Shown here: piece after piece, positions 43,593 to 52,709 of the stretch | How positions within the stretch are numbered: the first letter of the stretch is position 1 | Layout: every line of letters starts with the position of its first letter | From: Pseudarthrobacter sp. AL07 | GTDB lineage: Bacteria; Actinomycetota; Actinomycetes; Actinomycetales; Micrococcaceae | Assembly: GCF_029960665.1 (NCBI RefSeq) | Contig: NZ_JASBRB010000015.1 | Span: 1-62,533, forward strand | Reading direction: 5' to 3' | DNA: 62,533 nt | The notes under the pieces: generated by a model | Database searches by the model: none | The model's input: only the letters and a program-made list of their open reading frames with translations | Told to the model about the DNA's origin: nothing | Position numbers and translations under genes: made by a program

Positions 43593-44012
43593 GGCTCCGA
43601 CAATATTGAGGCCGGTTGGACGGGCTGTGATGACGGTGTGAATGGGTGATTAACTGCGTGACAAGAACTGTTGACTCGGGCCCGGTTTCCGCGGACTCGG
43701 CGTCGACAGGCTCAACCAGCGGGCCGTATGGCGGCCACCACAACCTCAACCCCCGCGTCCCGGAACTTCTGCACCTGCCCCGGGTCGGTGCCGATGAACA
43801 CCCGGTCAAAGCTCATCCACTCCAGGGGCTGCCTCGGCCAGCGGGCCTATGAGGCTCCGGCTCAGGCTCCGCAGCCGTACGTGCGCGCCAGCCGGCCCTG
43901 AGGGGAAACCGGTCGGCTGGGCGCTCGCCAATGGAGGATGGCTGAGGGCGGCGCGCCGGAGCAGGCAGACTTGCGGCGCGCCGTCGTCGGACCTTGTGGC
44001 ACCGGGCACGGT
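43593..44012. other. Intergenic stretch with a dispersed-repeat copy
   Basis: No gene supported. A short minus-strand frame near 43700-43835 (SFDRVFIGTDPGQVQKFRD then AGVEVVVAA) reads like the tail of some enzyme or regulator, but it has no start or body and I do not assign it. It ends in a copy of the repeat TCGACAGGCTCAACCA at about 43703-43718. Confidence 0.4.
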
Positions 44013-44648
44013 TCAGCCGTTCACGCCGCCGGTGCATAGGGCCCCGGGCTCCGGAGCGTTGGGGGACTGGGCGTAGGCGCGGATGAAAGTGGCAATGCGC
44101 GGATCGGCGGCATCGGTCACTGTCAGCTGGGCACCCCAGGCCGTGGCCGTGATTTCGGTCCCGGATTCCGTACCGGGGCTGAGTAGAACGTAGGGCTTGT
44201 CCTTGGCTATCACGGTCAGCGCGGTGACATCGGAAGCGGCCAGGCCGGAGCCGTACGTGATGCTGACGGCGCCGTGCTCCAAGGAGTGGACGGCGCGCTC
44301 TTTGTTGACGGGTTCGGTGTAGATCCCGCAATTGGTCCAGGTGGCCGCATGGTCACCACCGACGCCGGGCGGATGAGGGTAGTCCACGGGTCCTTCGACG
44401 TGGTTCCGGGACAGGTCGGTGAAGGTCTGGATGCCCTCGATGGGTTGCTTGGCGGCCTCGGCTGCGGCGTTTTTTTCCTGCACGGACCCGACGATGGTCA
44501 GGGTGACGGCGGTAATGATGCCCGTCAGGAGCAGTCCGAATCCGCCGAAGAGGAGGATCTTGCGGCGGCGCTGTTTCGCCTGCTGCTGGTTGCGGATACC
44601 GGCGACGGTCTGGTGGTTTTCGGCGCGTCGTTGGTCTGCGTTACTCAT
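44013..44648 (-). CDS. DUF3105 membrane-anchored protein (second copy)
   Basis: 211 residues. A basic head, one membrane helix (about 31-52) and an external DUF3105 domain with GGDHAATWTNCGIY and NKERAVHSLEHGAVSITYG. Paralogue of the protein at 5093-5800, sharing the same His/Cys pattern and the ending CTGG. It overlaps the lgt start region by eight bases and ends the copper-type operon. Probably metal-related; unproven. Confidence 0.88.
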   Translation of the reverse strand: MSNADQRRAENHQTVAGIRNQQQAKQRRRKILLFGGFGLLLTGIITAVTLTIVGSVQEKNAAAEAAKQPIEGIQTFTDLSRNHVEGPVDYPHPPGVGGDHAATWTNCGIYTEPVNKERAVHSLEHGAVSITYGSGLAASDVTALTVIAKDKPYVLLSPGTESGTEITATAWGAQLTVTDAADPRIATFIRAYAQSPNAPEPGALCTGGVNG

Positions 44649-45582
44649 GCGGAGTTTCCTTTACTGGCGGGGCGGGTTCCGTGGCGTCGTGGAGTGCGAC
44701 TGGTCCGCCGGGGGCGGGTTCTTTCGGGCCGGGCGGGACGGCGGAGCGGGGTCGGGTCCTGAGCCGCTGGAAGAGGACAAGCCCGGCCAGGAAGAGCAGG
44801 CCGGCCACCCAAGTGTTTACGCGCAGGCCCAGAATGAGGTTGGCCGGGTCCGAGCGCATCAGCTCGAAAGCGAAGCGACCGGCGGTGTAAAACACGATGT
44901 ACAGGGCGAACACAGAACCGGAACCAAGAGTGTACCGGCGGTCCAGGAAGATCAGCAGCAAAGCCGCAGCCAGGACCCAGAGGGATTCGTAGAGGAAGGT
45001 CGGCTGAAAATAGCCCAGAACCTCAGGGCCGCCGTCGGCGCTGGTCAGGGCTTGGCCGGTGACCGGGTCCATGGCATGGATCTGAAGTTTCCAGGGCAGA
45101 TCCGTCGGTTCGCCGTAGAGCTCGTTGTTGAACCAGTTGCCCCAGCGGCCCAGGCCTTGGGCGATCAGCAGGCCCGGTGCCGCCGCGTCCACGAACGCAG
45201 GGAACGGAACCCCGGCGCGGCGGGCCCCGATCAGGGCTCCAACGAGTCCGAGGGCAACGGCGCCCCAGATCCCGAGGCCGCCTTCCCAGATCCGGAATGC
45301 ACCCCAGGGGTCACGGCCGGGGCCGAAGTAGAGCTGGTTGTCCGTGATGACGTGGTAGATCCGGCCGCCGACGATGCCGAATGGCACTGCCCAGGTCACA
45401 ATGTCGAGGGTCTGGGAGGTGGTGCCGCCGCGGGCCCTGAGCCGGCGGGCGGTAAGCCAGACGCCAACGACGATGCCGGCCAGGATGGCGAGGGCGTAGA
45501 AGCGGATGGTCAACGGCCCGAGCTGGAAGGCACTGAACGTGGGGGAGGGAAAGAAGAGCTCTGTCGCGACAGGTATGTTCAT
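44641..45582 (-). CDS. lgt: Prolipoprotein diacylglyceryl transferase
   Basis: 313 residues, seven membrane helices, full length. [24 protein letters not shown] and [16 protein letters not shown] are the Lgt signature blocks. It attaches a diacylglycerol group to the lipobox Cys of exported lipoproteins. It is co-directional with two lipoprotein genes and a multicopper oxidase gene, so this may be a dedicated copy rather than the main housekeeping enzyme. A decayed relative lies at 2203-2839. Confidence 0.95.
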   Translation of the reverse strand: MNIPVATELFFPSPTFSAFQLGPLTIRFYALAILAGIVVGVWLTARRLRARGGTTSQTLDIVTWAVPFGIVGGRIYHVITDNQLYFGPGRDPWGAFRIWEGGLGIWGAVALGLVGALIGARRAGVPFPAFVDAAAPGLLIAQGLGRWGNWFNNELYGEPTDLPWKLQIHAMDPVTGQALTSADGGPEVLGYFQPTFLYESLWVLAAALLLIFLDRRYTLGSGSVFALYIVFYTAGRFAFELMRSDPANLILGLRVNTWVAGLLFLAGLVLFQRLRTRPRSAVPPGPKEPAPGGPVALHDATEPAPPVKETPHE

Positions 45583-45594
45583 GGTCCGGCTCCG

Positions 45595-47193
45595 TTATTT
45601 GATGTAGGAGAAGACGCCAATCATGCCGCGTTCGGCATGGTAGGCGTTGTGGCAGTGCGTGAGCCATTGGCCGGGGTTGTCGGCGTCAAAGATCACCGTA
45701 ACCGTTTGTTTGGGCCGGACGATGACGGTGTCCTTCCGGGCGCCGTCCGCCCCAACCTGGAAGGTGTGCCCGTGCAGGTGCATCGGGTGCCACATGTCCG
45801 TTTCGTTGACGAATCTCACCTCAACGCGCTCGCCGGCTTTGATCTCGAAGGCATTCCGGAACGGGTCGTTCATGTCGAAGCGGCCATTGTTGATGCCCCA
45901 GTCGTACTGCATCATGCCGCCGGTGAGCCGGAGCTCGTGGGTCCGGTCCGGGGTTTTCGGGGCAAAGCTGACACTGGGGTCCGCCTTGAGCTGGCCGCCG
46001 TCGACGACGGTGCCGTCCAGAGTGAACGGCAGGGTCGCAGCGGGCGGCTGCTTGCCGGAGCCGGTGCTGATGAATCCCAAGGCCTGCCCGGTCTTGCCCT
46101 CGGGCAGTGCAAGTACCGGAGTGAACCCCTCAGGGACCGTCAGCAGGGCGTCGATGCGTTCGCCCATGCCGAGCACGACGGCGTCGACGTCCTGGTGCTG
46201 CACCGGGAATCCGTCGGTGTGCGTGAGAGTGAGGGTACGCCCGGGGACGCCGACGCGGTAGGCGGTATCGCCGGCGGCGTTGATGATCCGGAGCCGGATG
46301 ACATCCCCGGCCTTGGCGGCAAGGACGTCGGCTTCGTCCGGCGCCTTGGAATTGAAGAGGTGGACCGGGAATCGGACGTCACCGGCGTCGCCGCCGAGGA
46401 AGTCGCTGCGGGCACCCATCAGCATGTGGCTCATTCCCGTGCCGGATTGTCCGCTGCTGGTGGAGGGTTCCGGGGTAGAGCCCATGGAGCCGTGGTCCAT
46501 GCCGGGCATCGAGTTGCCGGACATCCCGTCGTCGCCCATGGACATTCCGCCGGAGAGTTCTTCCATGACTTCGTCCGGGGTGCCGGTGATGCCGTCCAGC
46601 CAGTCGTCCAGCACGATCACCCAGTCCTGGTCATAGACGAGTTTTTCGGCAGGATCCTCGATAATGAGCGCACCGTAGAGGGCCCGTTCGCGCTGCATCT
46701 CGACGTGGGAGTGATACCAGTAGGTGCCGGGGTGTGGCAGCAGGAATTCATAGTCGAACCCGGCCCCGGCTGCGGTCGGGGCCTGGGTGACGTGTGGGAC
46801 GCCGTCCTGGTCGTTCCGCAGCGCCAGGCCGTGCCAATGGATGCTGGTCGGATCCTTCAGGCCGTTGGCCAGTCCGACCTGGAGCCGGTCACCTGCCACG
46901 GCGCGGATGGTGGGGGCGCTGAGTCCGCCGTTATAGCCCCAGGTCGTGACGGGCTTCCCTGCAACTGTGGTTTGGAATGCTGCCGCTTTCAAATCCTGTG
47001 TCACGGTTGTTCCGCTGAACGCCCGTCGGGCCTCGTAATCGGCGACGGCAGCATCCGTGGGCAGGACCCGGTCCGGCAGGCCTGCCGGGGGCTGGATGTT
47101 TGTGCAGGCTGCGAGGGCCGCGGCGGCGGCCGTGGCGGCGGACAGGCCCATAAAACGGCGCCGGTCCAGGTGGTAATCGGTGTGAATGCTCAT
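45595..47193 (-). CDS. Multicopper oxidase with Met-rich insertion
   Basis: 532 residues from the ATG at 47193 (GAAGGA upstream). A Tat-type signal (RRRFMGLSAAT) also has a lipobox-like LAAC. Three cupredoxin domains follow. The copper ligands are in SIHWHGLALRND, TYWYHSHVEMQ, MWHPMHLHGHTF and HCHNAYHAERGM, so both the trinuclear and T1 sites are complete. A Met/His-rich segment (SMGDDGMSGNSMPGMDHGS) lies between domains 1 and 2, as in copper-oxidising CueO-type enzymes. Probable role: oxidation of Cu(I) to Cu(II) outside the cell. Confidence 0.93.
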   Translation of the reverse strand: MSIHTDYHLDRRRFMGLSAATAAAAALAACTNIQPPAGLPDRVLPTDAAVADYEARRAFSGTTVTQDLKAAAFQTTVAGKPVTTWGYNGGLSAPTIRAVAGDRLQVGLANGLKDPTSIHWHGLALRNDQDGVPHVTQAPTAAGAGFDYEFLLPHPGTYWYHSHVEMQRERALYGALIIEDPAEKLVYDQDWVIVLDDWLDGITGTPDEVMEELSGGMSMGDDGMSGNSMPGMDHGSMGSTPEPSTSSGQSGTGMSHMLMGARSDFLGGDAGDVRFPVHLFNSKAPDEADVLAAKAGDVIRLRIINAAGDTAYRVGVPGRTLTLTHTDGFPVQHQDVDAVVLGMGERIDALLTVPEGFTPVLALPEGKTGQALGFISTGSGKQPPAATLPFTLDGTVVDGGQLKADPSVSFAPKTPDRTHELRLTGGMMQYDWGINNGRFDMNDPFRNAFEIKAGERVEVRFVNETDMWHPMHLHGHTFQVGADGARKDTVIVRPKQTVTVIFDADNPGQWLTHCHNAYHAERGMIGVFSYIK

Positions 47194-47236
47194 GTGAAGT
47201 CCTTCGTGGTTTCTGGAGACGCCGGTGCGCACCGGA

Positions 47237-48136
47237 TCAGTCCGCGTTGGAGGGCCTGAATGACGCCCCGCCGTCCTTCGACACGATCACACCCTTTGAG
47301 GTGGCGGCCCAGATCCACGGCTTTCCGTCCGTGCCTTCCGTTGCGGCAATGGCCTGAACCTCACCGCTGACGGCGCCCGTCTGTTCCCAGGACACGCCGG
47401 CATCGGGGGAGTAGTACACGGTCCCGTCCGGTGCGACGCCGACGGCCTTGCCGGCGCTCGCAAACGAGGCGAATTGAATCACAGGTGCCGCCTCGTTCAG
47501 CGTCCAGGTGGTTCCGCCATCGGTCGAGCGCTGCACGCCCTGCTGGGTAGTGGCGAGGACGGCGTTGCCGGCGGGATGAGCGGCCAGCACAGCGGGCACG
47601 AAGTCGACGGCGGCCGTCTGCCACGTTTCGCCGTCGACACTGGTCCGGAGTGTCCCGTCGAAGGCCACGATGCCGGATTTTGTGGCGGCCAGGGCGTGGA
47701 AGTCGGATTGCTTCTGCCGTGAGAGTTGCTGCCAGGTCCTGCCGCCGTCAGTGCTCTTGATCAGGCCGAGCGGGTTGGGCAAGTCCGAGCCTGCGCCAGG
47801 GTGCCCCGAAGCGTAGAACACGTCCGGGTCACCGGCTGCGGTGAATCCCATGTAGTCATTGGTTGGTCCGATCTTGACGGCAGGGTTCCGGGACATGTCG
47901 AACAGGCCCTCGTGGGTGGCCAGGAGCACCTGACCGGTTTCGCCGTTAACGCTCAGCCCATGGACGTGGGCGCTCGGCAGTCCGGACGCCGCGCCGGCTG
48001 CTGGGGCTGTTGCTGATCCACCTCCGGAGGGCGAATCGGTGGCTGCCGGGGTGCAGGCGGAGAGAGCAACAATCAGGGCTGCTGCCGCGGCTGTCATTGC
48101 GGAGACGGGCGGCCGCTGGCGGGAGGGAAAAAACAT
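47237..48136 (-). CDS. Beta-propeller lipoprotein (F510_1955/BNR-repeat type)
   Basis: 299 residues from the ATG at 48136, which has GGAG upstream. Signal peptide with lipobox ALSAC. The domain has BNR-like units: LIKSTDGGRTWQQL, RSTDGGTTWTL, YYSPDAGVSWEQ and VSKDGGASF. The opening AHVHGLSVNGETGQVLLATH matches the uncharacterised F510_1955 group. No hydrolase activity is implied. Located between DUF305 and multicopper-oxidase genes, as is common in copper-type loci. Confidence 0.82.
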   Translation of the reverse strand: MFFPSRQRPPVSAMTAAAAALIVALSACTPAATDSPSGGGSATAPAAGAASGLPSAHVHGLSVNGETGQVLLATHEGLFDMSRNPAVKIGPTNDYMGFTAAGDPDVFYASGHPGAGSDLPNPLGLIKSTDGGRTWQQLSRQKQSDFHALAATKSGIVAFDGTLRTSVDGETWQTAAVDFVPAVLAAHPAGNAVLATTQQGVQRSTDGGTTWTLNEAAPVIQFASFASAGKAVGVAPDGTVYYSPDAGVSWEQTGAVSGEVQAIAATEGTDGKPWIWAATSKGVIVSKDGGASFRPSNAD

Positions 48137-48217
48137 AGGGGGCTCCAAACGAAGACGGGAAAAGTCAGGGAATACATGCGCCGGTCCGCTGCGAAACCGG
48201 CGCGTCTGCAGCGCTGG

Positions 48218-48826
48218 CTAGAGGGCGCCGAGCAGAATCTGCATTTCCTCGATTTCTGCCTGCTGGGCCGCGATGATCTCCTTGCCCAGCGCCAGCGCGT
48301 CGGCATGCTGGCCGTCGGCCTCCTCAGTCCTGGCCATCATCACGGCCCCCTGGTGGTGCGCGATCATCTGGGTCAGGAACAACCTGGCCGCGTCCGCGCC
48401 CCGTGCCGCCTGGAGCTTGGCCATGCCTTCCCCGTCCACCATCCCGGACATGCTGTGACCGGCGGCCATCTGTTCGGGCTCATTCCAGGACTTTAGCCAC
48501 CCGGTCATGGTGCTGATCTCCGGGGCCTGGGCGGCCTTGATTTTGGTGGCAAGGGCCGTGACCTGCGGATCAATGTCCGGCTTCTGGAGGATGATGTCGC
48601 TCATCTCCACAGCCTGGCTGTGGTGCGGGATCATGCCCTGAACGAACATGATGTCGGCCGCGTTCGGAGTCACTGTGTCGAGCGGGGCGGCGGTCGCCGG
48701 CATGCTGGAACTGCCGTGGTCCATGCCGGGCATGCTGCTGCCGGAAGTTCCGGTCCCGGCCGAGCAGCCGGCAAGGGCCAAAGTGGCTGCGAGGACGGTG
48801 GCGGAAATTGTCAGGGTTTTCGTCAT
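48218..48826 (-). CDS. DUF305 lipoprotein
   Basis: 202 residues. Lipobox LALAGC, then a Met/His-rich linker (SSMPGMDHGSSSMP). The DUF305 domain is a four-helix bundle with the repeated motif MIPHHSQAVEMSDI and MIAHHQGAVMMAR. Paired His and Met in these helices bind metal in related proteins. It probably sequesters copper outside the membrane. Confidence 0.9.
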   Translation of the reverse strand: MTKTLTISATVLAATLALAGCSAGTGTSGSSMPGMDHGSSSMPATAAPLDTVTPNAADIMFVQGMIPHHSQAVEMSDIILQKPDIDPQVTALATKIKAAQAPEISTMTGWLKSWNEPEQMAAGHSMSGMVDGEGMAKLQAARGADAARLFLTQMIAHHQGAVMMARTEEADGQHADALALGKEIIAAQQAEIEEMQILLGAL

Positions 48827-48962
48827 GGGAATCTGGATCCTTCAAGGTGATTGCGGAAACAACGCTGGGCGGGAACGGTCACCGTCCAGCGACTCAAGCC
48901 CTGGCAAAGAGGGCGACTTATAAAGGGCTGCGCGCCGGTGAACGGTGGCGCGGCACACACCT

Positions 48963-49415
48963 TTACGTTCGGCTGATGCAGAGGTCGCCCGGCGAGGGAG
49001 TCGGGGGCAGGAATGAATAGGCAGCGTGGCCGGACGGTTGTCCGGCGCCGGAGACATTCCCAAAGGGTGTGCTGCCGGGCAGCGGGGCTAACAGCGATCC
49101 GGTTCCCGGCGACGGGACGCAGCCGGCATCCATGCCCGCCATCTCGGCGCACCCGCCGGATCCGGTGCATGAAGCGGCAGGGCCCGGCGGGGTTGGAGCC
49201 GACGGTGTTCCGGCGACGTGGTGGCTGGTGTGGCCATCCGGTGCACGCACAACGGAGTAGGTTCCGGAGGCGTGCACGGCTCCGGTAGCGTCCATGGAAT
49301 GGGTGCCCGGCATGAAGTGCATCCCGAAGATCCCGGAGATGAGGGCGAATAGCCCAGCCAGGAGGCCCGCACGGCGGAGGAGGACCGGGAAGCGGCGTAG
49401 CAGTGTTGTTAGCAT
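48963..49415 (-). CDS. DUF6153-type membrane protein
   Basis: 150 residues with AAGGAGG upstream. An N-terminal membrane helix (GLLAGLFALISGIFGMHFM) is followed by an external segment rich in His and Met, with a CTGSGGCAEM cluster near residue 85. First gene of the minus-strand operon. The Cys/Met/His content suggests metal binding. The family has no known function. Confidence 0.72.
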   Translation of the reverse strand: MLTTLLRRFPVLLRRAGLLAGLFALISGIFGMHFMPGTHSMDATGAVHASGTYSVVRAPDGHTSHHVAGTPSAPTPPGPAASCTGSGGCAEMAGMDAGCVPSPGTGSLLAPLPGSTPFGNVSGAGQPSGHAAYSFLPPTPSPGDLCISRT

Positions 49416-49702
49416 GCAAGTTCCTCCTTTCGCGCGGGATCAACTCAATAAGGGTACTCGTGACGTGCTTCCACACTCCCCATGTCACTAACGTAGCTGG
49501 AGGCTGATCAGTTCCGACCGGTCGACGCACCTCGCGGCGGGAGTGGTCCCGTAGAGACGACTGGTAATACCCCCGACGGCCAGTCTCCTCGGCCTATTGC
49601 CGGGGCCGTGTTGCAAGCGGAGAATGGCCTTACTGGCGGGGTCCCATATCTCTCCGCCGTGGGTATAGGGGCTTCGTCGTAGCCCTATTCCAGGAGGAAC
49701 CC
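49416..49702. promoter_or_regulatory. Divergent promoter region of the copper-type operon
   Basis: It lies between the DUF6153 gene (minus) and a small secreted protein gene (plus). It contains the 12-mer AATACCCCCGAC at 49565-49576, also found at about 1707. A GGGTATAGGGG run at about 49660 resembles half of the csoR operator. These could be CsoR-type half-sites. No full palindrome is present. Confidence 0.35.
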
Positions 49703-50014
49703 ATGAACGTCAAACGCACCTCTGCCGCAGTGAGTGCCGCCGTACTGGTTGCGCTCTTCACAGGCGCCGTCCCCGCATCCGCCGAGATTGCCAACAGTCA
49801 CGCTGCCTGCACCGGACTTGGCATCTCGGATCATGCCGTCACGGACGGCCCAGGTGCCGTTCCCGAGATTATCAAAGAAATAAAGGGGGCGGCCGCCTAC
49901 TATGGCTTCGCTAACTCGGGCCAGGTTGTGAGCAGGTTCTCGAAGGTCCATGCAGGCACGCATGCGCCGGGCTGCGAGGAAGCCATTGTGGAAATCCTTG
50001 TCGCCGGACCATAA
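49703..50014 (+). CDS. Small secreted protein of unknown function
   Basis: 103 residues with CAGGAGG upstream. A signal peptide ends at AVPASA. The mature part of about 75 residues has two Cys (AACTGLG and APGCEE) that could form a disulfide. No family recognised. Confidence 0.75.
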   Translation: MNVKRTSAAVSAAVLVALFTGAVPASAEIANSHAACTGLGISDHAVTDGPGAVPEIIKEIKGAAAYYGFANSGQVVSRFSKVHAGTHAPGCEEAIVEILVAGP

Positions 50015-50059
50015 CGTGTGGTTCATGCCCTGAGCCGCGCTGACCGGGCTGGAAACGGG

Positions 50060-50100
50060 AATGGCCCCGCCAGCAGCGCGATGCTGCGGACGGGGCCATT
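50060..50100. terminator. Bidirectional hairpin between convergent genes
   Basis: Outer arms AATGGCCCCG (50060-50069) and CGGGGCCATT (50091-50100), with an inner AGCAGC/GCTGC stem. It lies between the convergent small secreted protein and DUF4383 genes. The U-tract is weak. Confidence 0.6.
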
Positions 50101-50131
50101 ACCGCGGTTGCCTGATGGTTCAGATGGTCGC

Positions 50132-50584
50132 TTAGGCGCGGACCTTGGTGTGTCCCTTGCTGAGGACCATGGCCAAGGCGATCATGCCGACGCCGAGCAG
50201 CAGGTGCAGAACGTTGTCGAAGCCGTTCAGCGGCACGAAGTTCCCAGCCGATTCCTGGGGGACCACCAGGCCGTAGACGAACAGAACCAGATAGATGGCG
50301 CCGCCATAGAGGAGGAACGAGCGGGCGCCGGTGGCGGACTTGGCCAAGGCGATGCCCGCTGCGCCGAAGAGCAGGTGGACCACGTTGTGCAGGACAGATA
50401 CCTGGAACAGGCCCAGCAGCATTGCCTCGGACTCGTGTCCCGCGAAGTGCAGCTCGCCGAAGTTGGCCGTCAGGCCCGGCACGAAGCCGAGGACGCCGAC
50501 CAGCAGGAACACGGCGCCGACGACCATGGATGCCTTCTGGACGTTGGTGCGGGCTACTGTGCCGGTGTGGGTATGTGTGGCCAT
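50132..50584 (-). CDS. DUF4383 membrane protein
   Basis: 150 residues with AGGAG upstream. Four membrane helices: VVGAVFLLVGVLGFVPG, VSVLHNVVHLLFGAAGIA, LLYGGAIYLVLFVYG and VLHLLLGVGMIALAM. The two HNVVHLLLG-type motifs mark the DUF4383 family, widespread in actinobacteria and of unknown role. Confidence 0.88.
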   Translation of the reverse strand: MATHTHTGTVARTNVQKASMVVGAVFLLVGVLGFVPGLTANFGELHFAGHESEAMLLGLFQVSVLHNVVHLLFGAAGIALAKSATGARSFLLYGGAIYLVLFVYGLVVPQESAGNFVPLNGFDNVLHLLLGVGMIALAMVLSKGHTKVRA

Positions 50585-50989
50585 GATGATCTCCTGATGC
50601 GATATGGGTTTGCGGTCAGCGGGTTGTGCCTATATGCCAAACCGTTGGGTTATGCCTGCAATTCGGGGCAGGCATGCAGCCCGGATGGCTCATTCGCAAA
50701 AATTTGTGTAGTCGGCCGGGGCACCAGCGGACTTCGACGACGCCCATCGTTCCCGTCCCCATCCCCAATCCGCCACCGTTCGCGCTCGCCCGGCCTGGCT
50801 GAGAGTTTCGGGTAGCTGTGACCGTTGATCAGGACCAGGCGGCCTTCGCCCGATCATCCGGTCCATGGGCGAGGCGCCAGCGACTGAACCGGACCCGTTC
50901 ACGGTGATGTCGGAAATGACGAAAATGCGTTCCCGGCTGGTGGCAGGGGGATCTGTCCAGGAGTGCGCTCCGGCGGCTGATGGGGCGCG
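50585..50989. other. Non-coding stretch, nothing recognised
   Basis: Neither strand gives a convincing frame, ribosome site or repeat. Confidence 0.5.
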
Positions 50990-51250
50990 CTACTGGTCTT
51001 CCCCGAGGACCTTCAGCTGCTCGCGGTATTGGTCCGCAGACAGTTCGCCGTTGGCAAAGCGCTCATCGAGGATCTGCCGGGCGCGGCTCCTGCCGGGGTA
51101 GGGCCCCGGCGGTCCCTGCATGCCGCCCGGACCTCTGCCCGCGCCAAACAGGCGCACCGCAACCAGTACAAGCAGGGCTATCCCGACGAGCAGGAGTATG
51201 CCCCACAGCCACATCGTCCAGCCCATATTCATGCCGTAATCCCACATCAT
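50990..51250 (-). CDS. Small SHOCT-domain membrane protein (second copy)
   Basis: 86 residues. Met/Trp-rich head (MMWDYGMNMGWTMW), one membrane helix (about 13-36), a Gly/Pro linker and the SHOCT motif QILDERFANGELSADQYREQL. Same layout as the protein at 4787-5023. Confidence 0.85.
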   Translation of the reverse strand: MMWDYGMNMGWTMWLWGILLLVGIALLVLVAVRLFGAGRGPGGMQGPPGPYPGRSRARQILDERFANGELSADQYREQLKVLGEDQ

Positions 51251-51368
51251 GAGGGCGCCTTTCGCTGGGAGCCACTGATGCTGCGATTCTCCGGCAGTTT
51301 CCCGCCAGCCGGAAGGGTTCGAAGGCCCTTAGCTCAAAGAACTTTTTTGGGCGACGTTTCGACCGGGC

Positions 51369-52709
51369 TCACCTTCCGTGGACTTCGTACCGGGCCTTGC
51401 CGCCGTGCTTGGCCCGGTACATGGCCGAATCGGCCTGCCGCAGCAGCTCCGTCACGTCCGCCGTGTCCGCGGTGCGCTGGGCGACGCCCATGCTCAGCGA
51501 CACCCGCAGTGACCGGTCACCGATCATGAACGGTTCGCTCAGAGCCTCGTAGATCCGCTCGGCAACAGGCCCCGTGGCCGGAGTGCCGTCGTCGTTATCC
51601 AGAACGACGACGGCGAACTCGTCGCCGCCCAGCCGTGCCACCAGGTCGTGGCTGCGGACGCTGGCCCGCAGCCGCTCGGCCAGCTGGGCGAGCAGCGCGT
51701 CGCCGCCTTCATGGCCGAGGGAATCGTTGACGTCCTTGAAATCGTCGATGTCGATGAACAGCAGGCCCTCGTGCCGGGTCCGGCGGTCGCTGTCCGGCTC
51801 GAAGGATGCCAGGAGTCGCTCCGCCAAGGCCGCACGGTTCGCGAGCCCGGTGAGGTCATCGTGTGTTGCCCGATAGGTCAATGCCTTGTGGCTGTCCTGG
51901 AGCGCCGCGGCCATGCCGTTGAAGGCCACCGACACCTCGCCGAGTTCGTCCCGCCGGGCCACGTCCAGGCGGTGGCCGTAATCGCCGGACTGCAGCTTCA
52001 GGACGCCCCGGCGCAGGCTGTTGACGGGCCGCATCAGGTCCTTGACCATTCGGCGCCGGAAGTACAGGGTGGCGGCGATGGCCACAACGAAGAGACCGAA
52101 CCGGCCAATCACCAGAAATCCCTGGAGCTCGCGCGTGTCCACGAGCCCCCGGTTCAGTGCCTGGAGGGAGGCCTGCTGGACGGCGGCCAGCTGCGTACGC
52201 ACGCTCGAGCTTGCCGCGGCAAAGGCAGGCGCGTCAGCGACGTTGGTTCCTGTGAGGTTAAGTACCTGGTCGCCCCAGAGACCTGCATTCTCCAGTCCGG
52301 CCTGCCAGTCCTGCCGTGCCGCGGACAGGGCCTCGGACCGGCCTTCGTCCACAGCTTTGACCGCGGCAGCTGCCCGGTAGAGCTCCTCAATGTCCTGCTG
52401 TTCCCGGAAAAAGGCCTCCCTGTTCACGGGAGCCGCAGCAATTAACTGGTGCCCCAGTTGCTCATGCGCGTCAAGGGCTGCGGCCAGGTCCGCGACGCTG
52501 CCGTACTCGGCCTGGAGCCGTCCGTTCGCAGCTTCCATCTCGTTCACCACGAACCGGACGCCGACAACGGTGACCGCTGCGCCGATGAACAGGGCCAGCA
52601 GCATGAGCGTGAATGCCCCGGACCATTCACGCTGCAGGCTGTACGAGCGCGGCGGGGCAGAGGCCTTAGCCACGGGTGGGTTTCGGCGGGCCCGACCACA
52701 GGAAGGCAT
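51369..52709 (-). CDS. Diguanylate cyclase with HAMP domain
   Basis: 446 residues. Two membrane helices (about 32-52 and 198-217) frame an external sensor region of about 145 residues that is largely helical, like a four-helix bundle. A HAMP domain follows (MRPVNSLRRGVLKLQSGDYG). The GGDEF domain has RLGGDEFAVVV, so it should make c-di-GMP. No EAL domain and no obvious RxxD inhibitory site immediately before GGDEF. Confidence 0.92.
   Translation of the reverse strand: MPSCGRARRNPPVAKASAPPRSYSLQREWSGAFTLMLLALFIGAAVTVVGVRFVVNEMEAANGRLQAEYGSVADLAAALDAHEQLGHQLIAAAPVNREAFFREQQDIEELYRAAAAVKAVDEGRSEALSAARQDWQAGLENAGLWGDQVLNLTGTNVADAPAFAAASSSVRTQLAAVQQASLQALNRGLVDTRELQGFLVIGRFGLFVVAIAATLYFRRRMVKDLMRPVNSLRRGVLKLQSGDYGHRLDVARRDELGEVSVAFNGMAAALQDSHKALTYRATHDDLTGLANRAALAERLLASFEPDSDRRTRHEGLLFIDIDDFKDVNDSLGHEGGDALLAQLAERLRASVRSHDLVARLGGDEFAVVVLDNDDGTPATGPVAERIYEALSEPFMIGDRSLRVSLSMGVAQRTADTADVTELLRQADSAMYRAKHGGKARYEVHGR

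Noticed and set aside
43700..43835. Short frame reading SFDRVFIGTDPGQVQKFRD
   Set aside because: It looks like a gene tail, but has no body, start or firm family match; listed only as part of the intergenic entry.
44419..47259. A 946-residue open frame on the plus strand
   Set aside because: It lies opposite lgt and the multicopper oxidase, both with clear motifs. Its translation has no domain pattern and is a high-GC shadow frame.
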